A stretch of DNA of 64,000 nucleotides from MGIIb-P sp963934015 (lineage in GTDB: Archaea > Thermoplasmatota > Poseidoniia > Poseidoniales > Thalassarchaeaceae): NCBI GenBank assembly GCA_963934015.1, contig CAWVWT010000002.1, positions 62,001-126,000 of the forward strand. Reading direction: 5' to 3'. Below are positions 52,375-61,542 of the stretch, piece after piece. The notes below the pieces were generated by a model. It saw only the letters and a program-made list of their open reading frames with translations. It ran no database searches and had not been told where the DNA came from. Every line of letters starts with the position of its first letter. Within the stretch, counting starts at the first letter, position 1. The translations under genes and the position numbers were made by a program.

Positions 52375-53505
52375 ATGCGAGCCGTAATTGGTGGCTATAT
52401 TCGGACGCCTTTCCAGCGAGCGCATCGGGGAGCACTCAAAGATACAAGACCAGAAGACATGGTATCTTCCTGCATCCGACATACGGTTGCCCAATGCAAC
52501 CAAGGTGACCAAATTGAAGATGTCATGGTCGGCTGCGCCTATCCTGAAGGGGAACAAGGGCTCAATATCGGCCGTATTTCCACATATATGGCTGGACTTC
52601 CAGACACCGTACCAGGTATGACAACAAATCGTTTGTGTGGATCGTCCATGCAAGTCATTCACACAGCAGCAGGTTCTATCGCCATGGGTTCGGGTCAAGT
52701 GTTCATATGCGCAGGTGTCGAATCAATGTCTCGTGTAATGCGAGGTGGATTCAATCGCTCCCCACATCCTAATCTAGAACAATCATATCCTGAGGCCTAT
52801 ATTGGAATGGGTATGACGGCTGAAAATTTAGCATTAAGCCATGATATTACTCGCAAAGCACAAGAAGAATTTGCAGCCATTAGTCATTCGAAAGCAATTT
52901 CCGCCCAGAGGGTCGGTCATTTCAAGGATGAAATCATTCCAGTTGATGGTACTGATTGCCAATTAGACGGATGCATACGTGAGCCCAATCTGGAAAAAAT
53001 GGCTAATTTGAAGCCTGCTTTCATCGAAAATGGTAGTGTCACGGCTGCGACTAGTTCACCACTCACTGATGGTGCCGCAAGTGTCTTCGTTTGCTCTGAT
53101 ATATTTGCCATGGAACATAATATCAAGCCCCTAGCCACAATCGTCGCAACCGCTGTAGCTGGTGTTTCACCTGGGATCATGGGTTACGGACCAGTACCAG
53201 CGGCAAACAAAGCCCTATCTCGGGCAGGTTTGTCTTTGGATGATATCGATATTATCGAAATGAATGAAGCCTTTAGCGCACAATCCTTGGCATGCATGAA
53301 AGATATGGAACTAGACATGGATGATTCTAGGATTAATGTTGACGGGGGCGCTTTGGCAATCGGCCATCCACTAGGGGCGAGTGGTTGCCGAATCACTGGT
53401 AAATCTGCTAGTTTATTGCAAAGAACTGGCGGGCAGTATGCGCTTGCGACCATGTGCATTGGTGGCGGCATGGGTATCGCAACAGTGCTTGAGAGATGGA
53501 ATTGA
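52375..53505 (+). CDS. Acetyl-CoA C-acyltransferase (thiolase)
   Basis: 376 residues from ATG 52375, preceded by GGAGGTGG; the frame continues upstream into kptA but the start is clear. The nucleophile is in N-R-L-C-G-S-S near residue 84, the second active-site segment is G-G-A-L-A-I-G-H-P-L-G-A-S-G, and the acid/base Cys is in C-I-G-G-G-M-G near the end. Degradative thiolase (beta-oxidation) or acetoacetyl-CoA synthesis; the Cys-His-Cys set is complete. It may work with the hydroxyacyl-CoA dehydrogenase at 6522. Confidence 0.93.
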   Translation: MRAVIGGYIRTPFQRAHRGALKDTRPEDMVSSCIRHTVAQCNQGDQIEDVMVGCAYPEGEQGLNIGRISTYMAGLPDTVPGMTTNRLCGSSMQVIHTAAGSIAMGSGQVFICAGVESMSRVMRGGFNRSPHPNLEQSYPEAYIGMGMTAENLALSHDITRKAQEEFAAISHSKAISAQRVGHFKDEIIPVDGTDCQLDGCIREPNLEKMANLKPAFIENGSVTAATSSPLTDGAASVFVCSDIFAMEHNIKPLATIVATAVAGVSPGIMGYGPVPAANKALSRAGLSLDDIDIIEMNEAFSAQSLACMKDMELDMDDSRINVDGGALAIGHPLGASGCRITGKSASLLQRTGGQYALATMCIGGGMGIATVLERWN

Positions 53506-53543
53506 TTCACAATAGGCTGATATGTTGTAGTCAATGGCGCATC

Positions 53544-54554
53544 ATGGGCTTCGGTATACGTGATGGACGCCGTCAAGCAAAGGAAAACTTGAGTTCCGAT
53601 GAAGAGGGTGACTGCCCACGGTGCAATGGCAGTGCCAATGCATCATCTATTCCTGGTTATCTCCAATGCGCTAGGTGTAAATATGAATGGCAAGATTCCG
53701 ATGAGTTATCCTCAGATAAAGGGCCACGTGATTCTATTTCGCGTGATTCAGAGAAACTTGAAGATTTCAAACGTGAAATGTCTGCCGGTGAGGGACTTGC
53801 GCGTGTTTTAGGTGTCGAAGATGGATTGGATGCTGCTCAGAAAGAATCTATGGGGCGATTGCAGGACAAATGGATGAGTGGGATGCATGGGCAATACAAT
53901 GCTGCAGAGGATGAACGCAAACCACTAATGATCGCCTTTGACGATGATGATAATCTTCTCGAAACACAGGTTGGCGCCATTCATATATCGGACAATGTAT
54001 TTGATGGCGGGGAAGAAATTCGAATTGAGTACCCCGGAAGGGGAACTGAATTTTTTGTCATAAATGATGATGATGCTCTTGGATGGAAACGGGGCCGGAC
54101 ATTGGAGGAAACTGCACGTAACATAGCGTCGATTATCAACCGCTCCAGTACACTTGTGCATGCATCAGCTGAAGGTACGACCGTGTCTATCGAATTACGC
54201 GATATTAATCTTGATTCCAATAGTCTAGTAATTTACGTTGACGATCCTGGTGGCAAAAATATGACAGTCGAGCGCTTAGGGGTCATTCTAGATCCTGATC
54301 AAATACAGGTGTATGAAGACTATCATCAAGTCATCAAGGTTGCATTGGCTGATGGAATCATCACACCAAGTGAAGATCAAATGCTTTGGGCAATGCGCCA
54401 AAATCTTGGCATAACAGATGAAGACCACGTTCGTATCATCCTTGACTTATTTGGCGACGATGCCGTCAAAGAATGTCCAGATTGTAGTGTCAATGTACCT
54501 CTTTACATTGAGTATAATGCTTGGTGGTGCGAAGGTTGCCAGCAATGGGTTTGA
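53544..54554 (+). CDS. Soluble protein with zinc ribbons at both ends and a TerB-like helical domain
   Basis: 336 residues from ATG 53544. N-terminal ribbon C24-P-R-C27 with C42-A-R-C45, a charged linker, a beta-rich middle (residues 125-235) of unknown fold, then a helical stretch V-I-K-V-A-L-A-D-G-I-I-T-P-S-E-D-Q near residue 262 that resembles TerB-type acidic helical domains, and a second ribbon C311-P-D-C314 with C329-E-G-C332. No enzyme motif. It ends 86 bases before the MamK-like gene on the same strand, so a link with that filament protein is possible but unproven. Confidence 0.7.
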   Translation: MGFGIRDGRRQAKENLSSDEEGDCPRCNGSANASSIPGYLQCARCKYEWQDSDELSSDKGPRDSISRDSEKLEDFKREMSAGEGLARVLGVEDGLDAAQKESMGRLQDKWMSGMHGQYNAAEDERKPLMIAFDDDDNLLETQVGAIHISDNVFDGGEEIRIEYPGRGTEFFVINDDDALGWKRGRTLEETARNIASIINRSSTLVHASAEGTTVSIELRDINLDSNSLVIYVDDPGGKNMTVERLGVILDPDQIQVYEDYHQVIKVALADGIITPSEDQMLWAMRQNLGITDEDHVRIILDLFGDDAVKECPDCSVNVPLYIEYNAWWCEGCQQWV

Positions 54555-54640
54555 GGATCGAATCCAGAGTGGGAATGGAACAACAAGTTGGGTATGGTTG
54601 AAATACCGGGTGGACTCAGTCACCCCTAGAGGTCGTAGAC

Positions 54641-55666
54641 ATGACAGATGAGACACTTTACATTGGAGTAGACTTGGGGACATTTCGTTCAGTAATGGTA
54701 TCCAGTGATGGACACGACGAAAAGGTGCTAACTGTTATTGGTACGCCAAAAGATCAAATTGCTAAGGGTTTCCTCAAGCGCGATGTTCTATTTGGTGAAG
54801 AAGCACTCAAAAACCGCCTCGCCCTCAACTTATTTCGTCCACTGGAACACGGTGTCATCAAAGATACTGCCGAAGACAAAAAATTCATTGCCCATTTCAT
54901 TACGAATATCATTGGGCTGGGAGATCCTGAAGATTACAACCGGGTAGTTGCCGTTATCGGCGCACCAGCTGAAGCTAGTCACGTAGACAAAACTGCTATT
55001 TTCGATGCTGCTGCAGGCAGTGTGAATGCCTGTATGATTATATCTGAACCATTTGCTGTTGCTTACGCTCTCGATAAGATAGAGCATACGCTAGTCATCG
55101 ATATTGGTGCCGGCACCACTGATCTTTGTCGTGTTTACGGCACCGTGCCTACGCCTAATGACCAAATGCACCTCAATTTCGCTGGTGACCACATCGACGC
55201 TCAAATCATAGCCGAAATTCAGCGTAAGTATGCCGGTGCTCAAGTCACCAAGGATATGGCACGTCGATGGAAGGAATCTCATTCCTTTGTCGGCGGAGCA
55301 GCACCAGATGACCCCGTAATTGTGGATTTTTCGATAGAAGGCAAGGCAATGTCTCTGGATATCACAGATTGCATCAGTGCAGCATGTGAAACCATTGTGG
55401 AACCAATCGTAGCTAGTGTCAAGGAATTGGTTGCAGGCTCCAATCCGGAATATCATGATGCATTCCGCCGGAATGTGATTCTCGCTGGTGGAGGGTCTGG
55501 AATCATTGGGCTTGGCGATATGATTGAAGAACGACTATCCGATCTTGGTGATGTCGAAGTTCTCACTGTTGAAGACCCATTGGAACTAGGTGCTATGGGT
55601 GGACTCAGATTGGCAATGGAAGTTCCTGAAGATATGTGGAAGAATCTAACTCTTGCACACCGCTAA
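54641..55666 (+). CDS. Actin-like ATPase of the MamK/MreB group
   Basis: 341 residues. Actin-fold nucleotide motifs are in order: phosphate 1 V-D-L-G-T-F-R-S (10-17), phosphate 2 D-I-G-A-G-T-T-D-L-C (154-163) and adenosine A-G-G-G-S-G-I-I-G-L (282-291). As I remember the MamK sequences of magnetotactic bacteria, this one shares finer landmarks: G-T-P-K-D (35-38), E-x-G-V-I-K, I-I-S-E-P-F-A-V-A-Y-A-L (E136, by position the catalytic Glu), G-T-V-P-T-P-N-D-Q, S-F-V-G (215-218), N-P-E-Y, and an ending L-R-L-A-M-E-V-P-E-D-M-W. MreB lacks several of these. It probably forms cytoplasmic filaments. AGAGGT precedes the ATG. No other magnetosome gene is visible here. FtsA and Hsp70 are excluded by length and motifs. 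Confidence 0.85.
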   Translation: MTDETLYIGVDLGTFRSVMVSSDGHDEKVLTVIGTPKDQIAKGFLKRDVLFGEEALKNRLALNLFRPLEHGVIKDTAEDKKFIAHFITNIIGLGDPEDYNRVVAVIGAPAEASHVDKTAIFDAAAGSVNACMIISEPFAVAYALDKIEHTLVIDIGAGTTDLCRVYGTVPTPNDQMHLNFAGDHIDAQIIAEIQRKYAGAQVTKDMARRWKESHSFVGGAAPDDPVIVDFSIEGKAMSLDITDCISAACETIVEPIVASVKELVAGSNPEYHDAFRRNVILAGGGSGIIGLGDMIEERLSDLGDVEVLTVEDPLELGAMGGLRLAMEVPEDMWKNLTLAHR

Positions 55667-56257
55667 TTACTCTTCTTCACCATAGAGTGCAACGCTACTT
55701 GCGCCCACTAACTGCATGTTGCATTTCGGACATTTTTCACTTTTATCCAGATTCAACGGTTGCACGGCCAACAAACTACGGCAATGTGGGCAAGATGCCA
55801 ACACTTCGTCTGGCTGTAAAGCAATGTTCTGATTTAATGCTGGTGCATCACCATCATACCATGCCCTAAACATTGGGTGTTTAAGCAACCGGAGTCTTTG
55901 CGACATTGACCAGCATAAATACAACAAAAGGAATCCCTGTAAGAAGCCCCAGGCACCGCTAGAATCTTGACTAGCAGTCATAAATTCAACTATCATCAAT
56001 AAAAAACAGAGCCCGATTGCAATCATCCATATTGTCATGACCCACGGTAAAGCCCAACTATCTCTTTGAAAATATCCTCGAACAATCATGATGCAAAACG
56101 GCAGTGGTAGCAATAATACGACTAAGATAGCCATACCCATAAATGCACCAAAGGATACGAAAAATAAGAAAGCGATTAGTGATAAAGTGAAAATCAACAT
56201 CATGCCAGATTGACGGTGCGCAAGGGCCAACTGATCAACTTCTAACTCATCGCTCAT
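55667..56257 (-). CDS. Membrane protein with C-terminal zinc ribbon
   Basis: 196 residues: about four membrane helices between residues 18 and 125, then a cytoplasmic zinc ribbon C-P-H-C near 157 and C-P-K-C-N near 176. The gene ends tail-to-tail against the MamK-like gene with no gap, and its start codon overlaps an ATG in the opposite frame of the coaBC region. No known family; a membrane anchor for a soluble partner is one idea. Confidence 0.65.
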   Translation of the reverse strand: MSDELEVDQLALAHRQSGMMLIFTLSLIAFLFFVSFGAFMGMAILVVLLLPLPFCIMIVRGYFQRDSWALPWVMTIWMIAIGLCFLLMIVEFMTASQDSSGAWGFLQGFLLLYLCWSMSQRLRLLKHPMFRAWYDGDAPALNQNIALQPDEVLASCPHCRSLLAVQPLNLDKSEKCPKCNMQLVGASSVALYGEEE

Positions 56258-56345
56258 GCACCGCTCAATACGTACTCTGAAATCGTTCTTTCCATCGCAA
56301 ATGCTCAGAGGATGGATTCATGAAGGCGGAGCGGGACCATCAATC

Positions 56346-57518
56346 ATGACCCGCGATATCGATGTTGATACTCGCAGCACTGCGCTTGCAGGTAAACACA
56401 TTGCATTGGGTATTACCGGTGGTATCGCAGCAACTGAAACTGTCAAACTTTGCCGTGAATTACGCCGGCATGGTGCCGCTGTAACCACTATCATGACCAC
56501 GGCTGCCACCAAAGTGATTACTCCACTGGCGGTAGAATGGGCATCTCAGGGTAGCGTAATCACCGAGTGGACCGCTGAAATGTCACAATTGAGTCAATTT
56601 GATGCACTGCTCATTGCGCCAGCATCCCGAAATTTCATCTCCCGATATGTAAATGGGATGATGGATCATCCACTGCTGATGAGTTGTTCGGCTGCTCGAA
56701 GTCGTTCAACACCCGTCGTAATGGTGCCCTCAATGCATAGCGATTTGTTTGATGACCCGGTTACACAAGATCTCCTCAAGCGCTTAGATGGTGAGTCTGT
56801 AATCTTGGGGCCGTTTGAAGAGGGTCGTTACAAACAACCAAACCCGGTTCAAATCGTAGCTGAATTATGTCAAGTTGTAAATTTTAATCAAAATTCGATA
56901 CATATTGCGATTACGCTCGGAGCGAATCGAGCACCTATTGATTCTGTGCGAGCAATTCAGAATGCTTCTAGCGGTGAAACTGGTTGGTATATTGCTGAAT
57001 ATTTGTATCGATTTGGACACCAAATCACCGTCATTGCTGGAAAAACTAGTGCGTATCCATCATTCAATTTGCCGACGGTAATACGCGCAGGCACTCCTGA
57101 TGAAATGTTGGCCGCCTGTGTCGATACAGCGAAATCAAAGCCTAGAGCGTGGATTCATGCCGCAGCAGTATTAGATTACTACACGAAACCCTTGCGCGGT
57201 AAGAAAAAGAGTGGTTCGGATTGTTGGGAATTAAATTTACAACCAGGTCCAAAGCACATCGCAGAGCTAGACCAATATGTGGGCACAGCAAAGCGTATTG
57301 GATTCAAACTTGAAACAGGAGTAACGGTGGATGAATTACACTCTAGGGCCCTCGAGCAAATTTCGCAGTATGGTGTAGATGCAACTGTCGCCAATATCAT
57401 GGAGAAAATGCACGATTTTGATACACCTAGAGCCTATTTTGTCACCAGTGAGGCAATCACCGAGTTGGCTGACATGGATGCGATGTGCAATTCGATTTTA
57501 GGCGTCTTAATGCAATGA
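56346..57518 (+). CDS. coaBC: Bifunctional phosphopantothenoylcysteine synthetase/decarboxylase CoaBC
   Basis: 390 residues from ATG 56346; starts at 56256 or 56301 would add a non-conserved extension. CoaC half: G-I-T-G-G-I-A-A (usually G-S-I-A-A) and P-A-S-R-N near residue 86 with the following N-G-M-M-D segment for FMN and cysteine-substrate binding. CoaB half: N-A-S-S-G-E-T-G, then A-A-V-L-D-Y and late T-V-A-N-I. The protein adds Cys to phosphopantothenate and decarboxylates it, making 4'-phosphopantetheine for CoA. Upstream of proS by 54 bases. Confidence 0.9.
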   Translation: MTRDIDVDTRSTALAGKHIALGITGGIAATETVKLCRELRRHGAAVTTIMTTAATKVITPLAVEWASQGSVITEWTAEMSQLSQFDALLIAPASRNFISRYVNGMMDHPLLMSCSAARSRSTPVVMVPSMHSDLFDDPVTQDLLKRLDGESVILGPFEEGRYKQPNPVQIVAELCQVVNFNQNSIHIAITLGANRAPIDSVRAIQNASSGETGWYIAEYLYRFGHQITVIAGKTSAYPSFNLPTVIRAGTPDEMLAACVDTAKSKPRAWIHAAAVLDYYTKPLRGKKKSGSDCWELNLQPGPKHIAELDQYVGTAKRIGFKLETGVTVDELHSRALEQISQYGVDATVANIMEKMHDFDTPRAYFVTSEAITELADMDAMCNSILGVLMQ

Positions 57519-57572
57519 ATTCCGTATTCAGCGGCGTCACATTGAAGCAGAAGATATTGACGAGCGTGAATT

Positions 57573-59066
57573 ATGGCAGACCATGGGAAGGCGAAGCGTG
57601 GCATCCCCCCAAAGTCTGACTTCAATGCTTGGTACCCAGCTATTGTTGAAATTGCCGAACTGGTTGATAAGCGATATCCAATCAAGGGAATGGATGTATG
57701 GAGGCCCTACGGATGGAAGGCAATGCGTTGCATCGATGCCCTAACCCATTCAGAAATGGAACGCACTGATCACGAAGAAGTACGATTCCCATTATTAATC
57801 CCTGAAGATTTGCTTGAAAAGGAAAATCGGCTGGTGTCACGGCTCAAACGTGCGCGTGAGGAGGACGTTGACCCCAGTGAACTTCGGGACGATGAAGAAG
57901 AAGCTGGTTTCAAGAAAGAAGTGTATTGGGTTAAACATGCGGGAGAGACTGATCTCGAAGTCCCTATGTTCTTGCGACCAACTAGTGAAACTGCGATGTA
58001 CACCATGTTTCCACTCTGGATTCGAAGCCATGCAGATTTACCATTAAAGACATATCAAATTGTCAACACATTTCGTTATGAAACCAAACAAACGCGCTCT
58101 TTTATTAGAGTACGTGAAATTCATTTCTTCGAGGCACATACAGCTCACGCCGACGAAGATTGCGCATCTCGACAAATAGAGGAAGACTTGGAAATTGTTT
58201 CTCGATTAATGGGTAGTATGTCACTTCCAGTGATTATTTCCAAACGTCCCGTCTGGGACACGTTTCCCGGTGCATGGTATACAATTGCGATAGATGTAAT
58301 CATGCCAAATGGTCGAACCTTACAAGTCGCATCATGTCACCATTACAAAGATCAGTGGGCCAAAGCATTCGATATTACATATCAAGACGCGGACGGAGGC
58401 ACTCAGTATTGCCACCAGACGACATATGGGATGTCCGAACGTTTACTTGGGTCGGTAGTCGGTATGCATGGTGATGATAACGGACTCATATTCCCGCCAC
58501 AAATTGCCCCCATACAAGTTGTATTAATGCCTGTTGCTGCACATAAAAATCCATCTATAACCAAGGCTGTTGATGCTGCTGCTGCCGAGTTGCGAGGTTC
58601 AGGATATAGAGTCAAAATCGATGCACGAGATTTACGCCCAGGTCAGAAATATTGGGATTGGGAAATCAAAGGTGTCCCACTTCGATTAGAAATTGGACCT
58701 AGAGATGTTGAAAATGGCAATGCATTTGCAGCACGTCGGACGGGTGGAAAAGAGCCGATTCCACTTGACAATATAGTGGAAGGTGTGCGAGGACAACTCG
58801 AATTGGTTCATACCGAACTAACCAATCGGAGCCAGGCACACATCAGTGATTGCATCATCCGCTTAGAAAACATGGACCAAGAAATCAATGATGGCCATAT
58901 TTACGAAGTTGCTTTTGACGGAACCGATGCAGATGCCGAAGTCTTGGAAAAATCGACAGGATTGACAATTCTCGGTGATGCCATGGCGGGATTTTCCGAG
59001 GATCAGATTTGTATCGCTACCGGTAAATCAACCCGGCGTAAGCAGCATCTAGCTAGAATGTATTAA
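57573..59066 (+). CDS. proS: Prolyl-tRNA synthetase (archaeal/eukaryal type)
   Basis: 497 residues. Class II: F-N-A-W-Y at residue 17, R-P-T-S-E-T-A-M-Y (motif 2 region), T-F-R-Y-E-T and R-E-I-H-F-F-E-A-H-T-A-H, then motif 3 region and an anticodon-binding domain from I-A-P-I-Q-V-V-L-M. The C-terminus ends R-M-Y, the usual Y-terminus of archaeal ProRS. It has no bacterial editing insertion. It charges tRNA-Pro. An acidic D-D-E-E-E-A loop at about residue 110 is longer than typical. Confidence 0.96.
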   Translation: MADHGKAKRGIPPKSDFNAWYPAIVEIAELVDKRYPIKGMDVWRPYGWKAMRCIDALTHSEMERTDHEEVRFPLLIPEDLLEKENRLVSRLKRAREEDVDPSELRDDEEEAGFKKEVYWVKHAGETDLEVPMFLRPTSETAMYTMFPLWIRSHADLPLKTYQIVNTFRYETKQTRSFIRVREIHFFEAHTAHADEDCASRQIEEDLEIVSRLMGSMSLPVIISKRPVWDTFPGAWYTIAIDVIMPNGRTLQVASCHHYKDQWAKAFDITYQDADGGTQYCHQTTYGMSERLLGSVVGMHGDDNGLIFPPQIAPIQVVLMPVAAHKNPSITKAVDAAAAELRGSGYRVKIDARDLRPGQKYWDWEIKGVPLRLEIGPRDVENGNAFAARRTGGKEPIPLDNIVEGVRGQLELVHTELTNRSQAHISDCIIRLENMDQEINDGHIYEVAFDGTDADAEVLEKSTGLTILGDAMAGFSEDQICIATGKSTRRKQHLARMY

Positions 59067-59635
59067 TCGCGTGCTCGCCACCCATTTACGATGTACCACA
59101 CACTCATTAAGAGTAGAAGTACATCAGGTATACCAATATCGCCTGTTGGACTCCATGCTATGTGTTCATCCATACGATGGAATTCTAGCCAATTTAGTTT
59201 CATACTTGTTGAACATGTAGCATGAACGTCGGATGCACAATTTGAAAGTATATTTCCAAATCCGTAAAATAAGTTTACAATAACACCGGTTGCTCCTAGC
59301 AAACCACCTAAAATACTCAATTTGTGTTTCAGAGAACGCCCAGCAATACCTTCATCGTCAATAGAATACGATGGGTTTGGTGGCATGTCTTCTGGCATCG
59401 GAAGTGGGAGTCCACCTTCTGGCATATCATCGATTAGTAAATCATCGCCATCAATTTCCGAAAATTGTTCAGCAAGGGCACGTTTAGTTTCACCGCGTGA
59501 GATTCCAACATTGTCTAAAAATTCGGTCCCATAAATTCGTTCAGCCAAACTAGCCAAGACTGGATCATCAGCGATTTGCTGGGCTGAAAGTTTGCCATCA
59601 AGGAGTTCCTTGAGTCGACTATCATCTTCACTCAT
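59063..59635 (-). CDS. Membrane protein of unknown function
   Basis: 190 residues from ATG 59635 (AGAGGGG upstream). The first 100 residues are soluble and acidic with L-P-L-P-M-P-E-D-M-P; two hydrophobic helices lie near 112-132 and 168-184. No known family. It lies 69 bases downstream of the transketolase pair on the same strand and overlaps the proS stop by four bases at its own 3' end. Confidence 0.65.
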   Translation of the reverse strand: MSEDDSRLKELLDGKLSAQQIADDPVLASLAERIYGTEFLDNVGISRGETKRALAEQFSEIDGDDLLIDDMPEGGLPLPMPEDMPPNPSYSIDDEGIAGRSLKHKLSILGGLLGATGVIVNLFYGFGNILSNCASDVHATCSTSMKLNWLEFHRMDEHIAWSPTGDIGIPDVLLLLMSVWYIVNGWRARD

Positions 59636-59704
59636 GTGTTCCCCTCTAATGGGTGCGTGCCCCCACCTCTTCATCAAGGCTATGGAGCAGAGGGGGGTTC
59701 ATAC
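59636..59704 (-). promoter_or_regulatory. Competing inverted repeats around a ribosome binding site
   Basis: Read on the minus strand, CCCCCCTCT just after the transketolase stop can pair either with AGAGGTGGGGG further on (one bulged base) or with AGAGGGG, which is the ribosome site six bases before ATG 59635. The two pairings exclude one another. This could be an attenuator or translational switch; it could also be chance in a purine/pyrimidine-biased spacer. Confidence 0.35.
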
Positions 59705-60652
59705 TTACCTCCGAGAGATTGCACGTTGGGCTGCTTTCGAGATGTCATTAGCCTTCATATGTAGCATTTCAAGCAATTCATCACTACCACCTGATTCTCC
59801 AAATCTATCTTGGACCCCAATTCGCTCAACTGGGACTGGATGTTCTGAAACAATGCATTCTGAAACCGCACCACCAAGACCCCCGATGATAGAATGATCT
59901 TCAGCCGTTACAATCGCACCACATCGCTTGGCTAAATCTACAATTAATTCTGTATCTAATGGCTTGATTGTATGCATATCGACAACTGTAGCTTCAATTC
60001 CCTGTTGCGAGAGAGATTCTGCTGCATCAAGGGCTTCATTGAGTAATACACCACAGGCGATAATGGCCACATCATCTCCAGTTCGGTGGACATACCCTTT
60101 GCCGATTTGCAATTGGGCGGCCGACTCTTCGGTGTAAGCACGCTGCACCTTATTTCTGGCAGTGCGCATATAGGAAGGTCGTTCATGTTGTCTTAGCGCA
60201 AGCGTCAATGCCTTTGCTGAAATGTCGTCGCACGGATGCATCACAGTCATGTTGGGCAATGTCCGATATATGGCTAGATCCTCAATCGACTGGGCACTGG
60301 AACCATCAGTTCCAGTATGGATACCACCATGACTTCCACAGAGGTGGACAACAATATTCGGACGCGCTATTCCATTTCGAACTTGCTCGAATCCTCTTTC
60401 AGTAAAAATTGCAAAAGTAGAGGCAAATGGAACATAACCTGATGTAGACAAGCCAGCAGCAACCAACATCATATTTTGTTCAGCAATACCCAAACTTACA
60501 GTATGGCTTGGCTTTTCTGCCCTGAATAGGCAAGATTTAGTTGATTTACCGAGATCTGCTTCCAAAACCACTACTCGGTCATCACCGACCATTTCGAGGA
60601 GTGCAGCTCCGTAGCCATCTCGACTTGCCCCCCCGCCGCTTGGAGCACTCAT
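59705..60652 (-). CDS. Transketolase, C-terminal subunit
   Basis: 315 residues, corresponding to the pyrimidine-binding and C-terminal domains of transketolase. E-A-D-L-G-K-S near residue 35, the cofactor-interacting glutamate segment L-G-I-A-E-Q-N-M, and the C-terminal V-V-D-M-H-T-I-K-P-L-D. It forms a two-chain transketolase with the gene just upstream, overlapping by four bases (ATGA). In archaea split transketolase serves pentose and aromatic precursor supply; it could also make sedoheptulose 7-phosphate for the heptose genes at 30027. Confidence 0.93.
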   Translation of the reverse strand: MSAPSGGGASRDGYGAALLEMVGDDRVVVLEADLGKSTKSCLFRAEKPSHTVSLGIAEQNMMLVAAGLSTSGYVPFASTFAIFTERGFEQVRNGIARPNIVVHLCGSHGGIHTGTDGSSAQSIEDLAIYRTLPNMTVMHPCDDISAKALTLALRQHERPSYMRTARNKVQRAYTEESAAQLQIGKGYVHRTGDDVAIIACGVLLNEALDAAESLSQQGIEATVVDMHTIKPLDTELIVDLAKRCGAIVTAEDHSIIGGLGGAVSECIVSEHPVPVERIGVQDRFGESGGSDELLEMLHMKANDISKAAQRAISRR

Positions 60653-61479
60653 GCTAATTCCTCCATGGCCAAATTGAATTGTGCTTCGCTAGGAGCGGCC
60701 CCATGAAATTTAGGATTGTTTTCCATATATGAAACTCCTTTTCCTTTGATAGTGTGCATCACAATACATGCGGGCCCATCAGTGACCTGATCAGCCCAAT
60801 CGATAGCGTTGACAACTTGCTGCATATCGTGCCCATCAATTTCCATCACAGCCCAACCAAAGGCAGCAAATTTTTCTGCAACATCGAACATTCGCATTTG
60901 TGTTTCGCAGAAATCATCGTTCTGGATACCGTTACGATCAACGATTACGTTCAAATTTCCAATTTCATGATGCACGGCAGCCATCACACCTTCCCAAATT
61001 TGTCCTTCTTGTAATTCCCCATCGCCTAGCATTACCCATGCAGTACGATCGCTACCATCTAGTGTTGCGGCAAGCGCGCACCCTATTCCGAAGGATAGCC
61101 CCATGCCTAGGCTACCGGCACTGAAATCAACACCTGGGCACCATTTCATGTCCACGTGACCTTGGCACCTTCCACCGAGCTTGCGGTATGTCCACAAATC
61201 CGACTCAGATAAAAATCCACGTTCATGTAGAATAGAATATACCCCCGGGCTTGCATGCCCTTTGCTCATGATAAATCGGTCTCTATTGGCCCACGTGGAA
61301 TCATTTGTATCGACACGCAGTCGGTGGCCATACAAGCCAGTCAGCATGTCGATTGCACTCAAGCTTCCACCAGGGTGTCCTGCACCAATTCCGTATACCA
61401 TCCGAACTATGTTACGACGGCAGCGTTTAGCCATCATTTCTAGTTCAGCGATATCCAATCCCATGCCCCGTTCAGCCAT
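60649..61479 (-). CDS. Transketolase, N-terminal subunit
   Basis: 276 residues with the thiamine diphosphate domain: G-H-P-G-G-S-L-S near residue 33, K-G-H-A-S-P-G, and the thiamine-binding motif G-D-G-E-L-Q-E-G-Q-I-W-E (about 152-163). Ends with the loop K-G-K-G-V-S-Y-M. It is the first gene of the pair. Archaeal-type split transketolase is the best call; DXPS and other homologues are longer. Confidence 0.94.
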   Translation of the reverse strand: MAERGMGLDIAELEMMAKRCRRNIVRMVYGIGAGHPGGSLSAIDMLTGLYGHRLRVDTNDSTWANRDRFIMSKGHASPGVYSILHERGFLSESDLWTYRKLGGRCQGHVDMKWCPGVDFSAGSLGMGLSFGIGCALAATLDGSDRTAWVMLGDGELQEGQIWEGVMAAVHHEIGNLNVIVDRNGIQNDDFCETQMRMFDVAEKFAAFGWAVMEIDGHDMQQVVNAIDWADQVTDGPACIVMHTIKGKGVSYMENNPKFHGAAPSEAQFNLAMEELA

Positions 61480-61542
61480 ACCATCACTAATTTGGTCCTC
61501 ACCCGGGGGGTCTTTGAGCGTTACCGCAATACAATGCGAATT

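Noticed and set aside
54641..55666. Assignment of the actin-like protein as Hsp70/DnaK or FtsA
   Set aside because: At 341 residues it lacks the substrate-binding domain of Hsp70 and the 1C domain of FtsA; its later motifs fit MamK/MreB.
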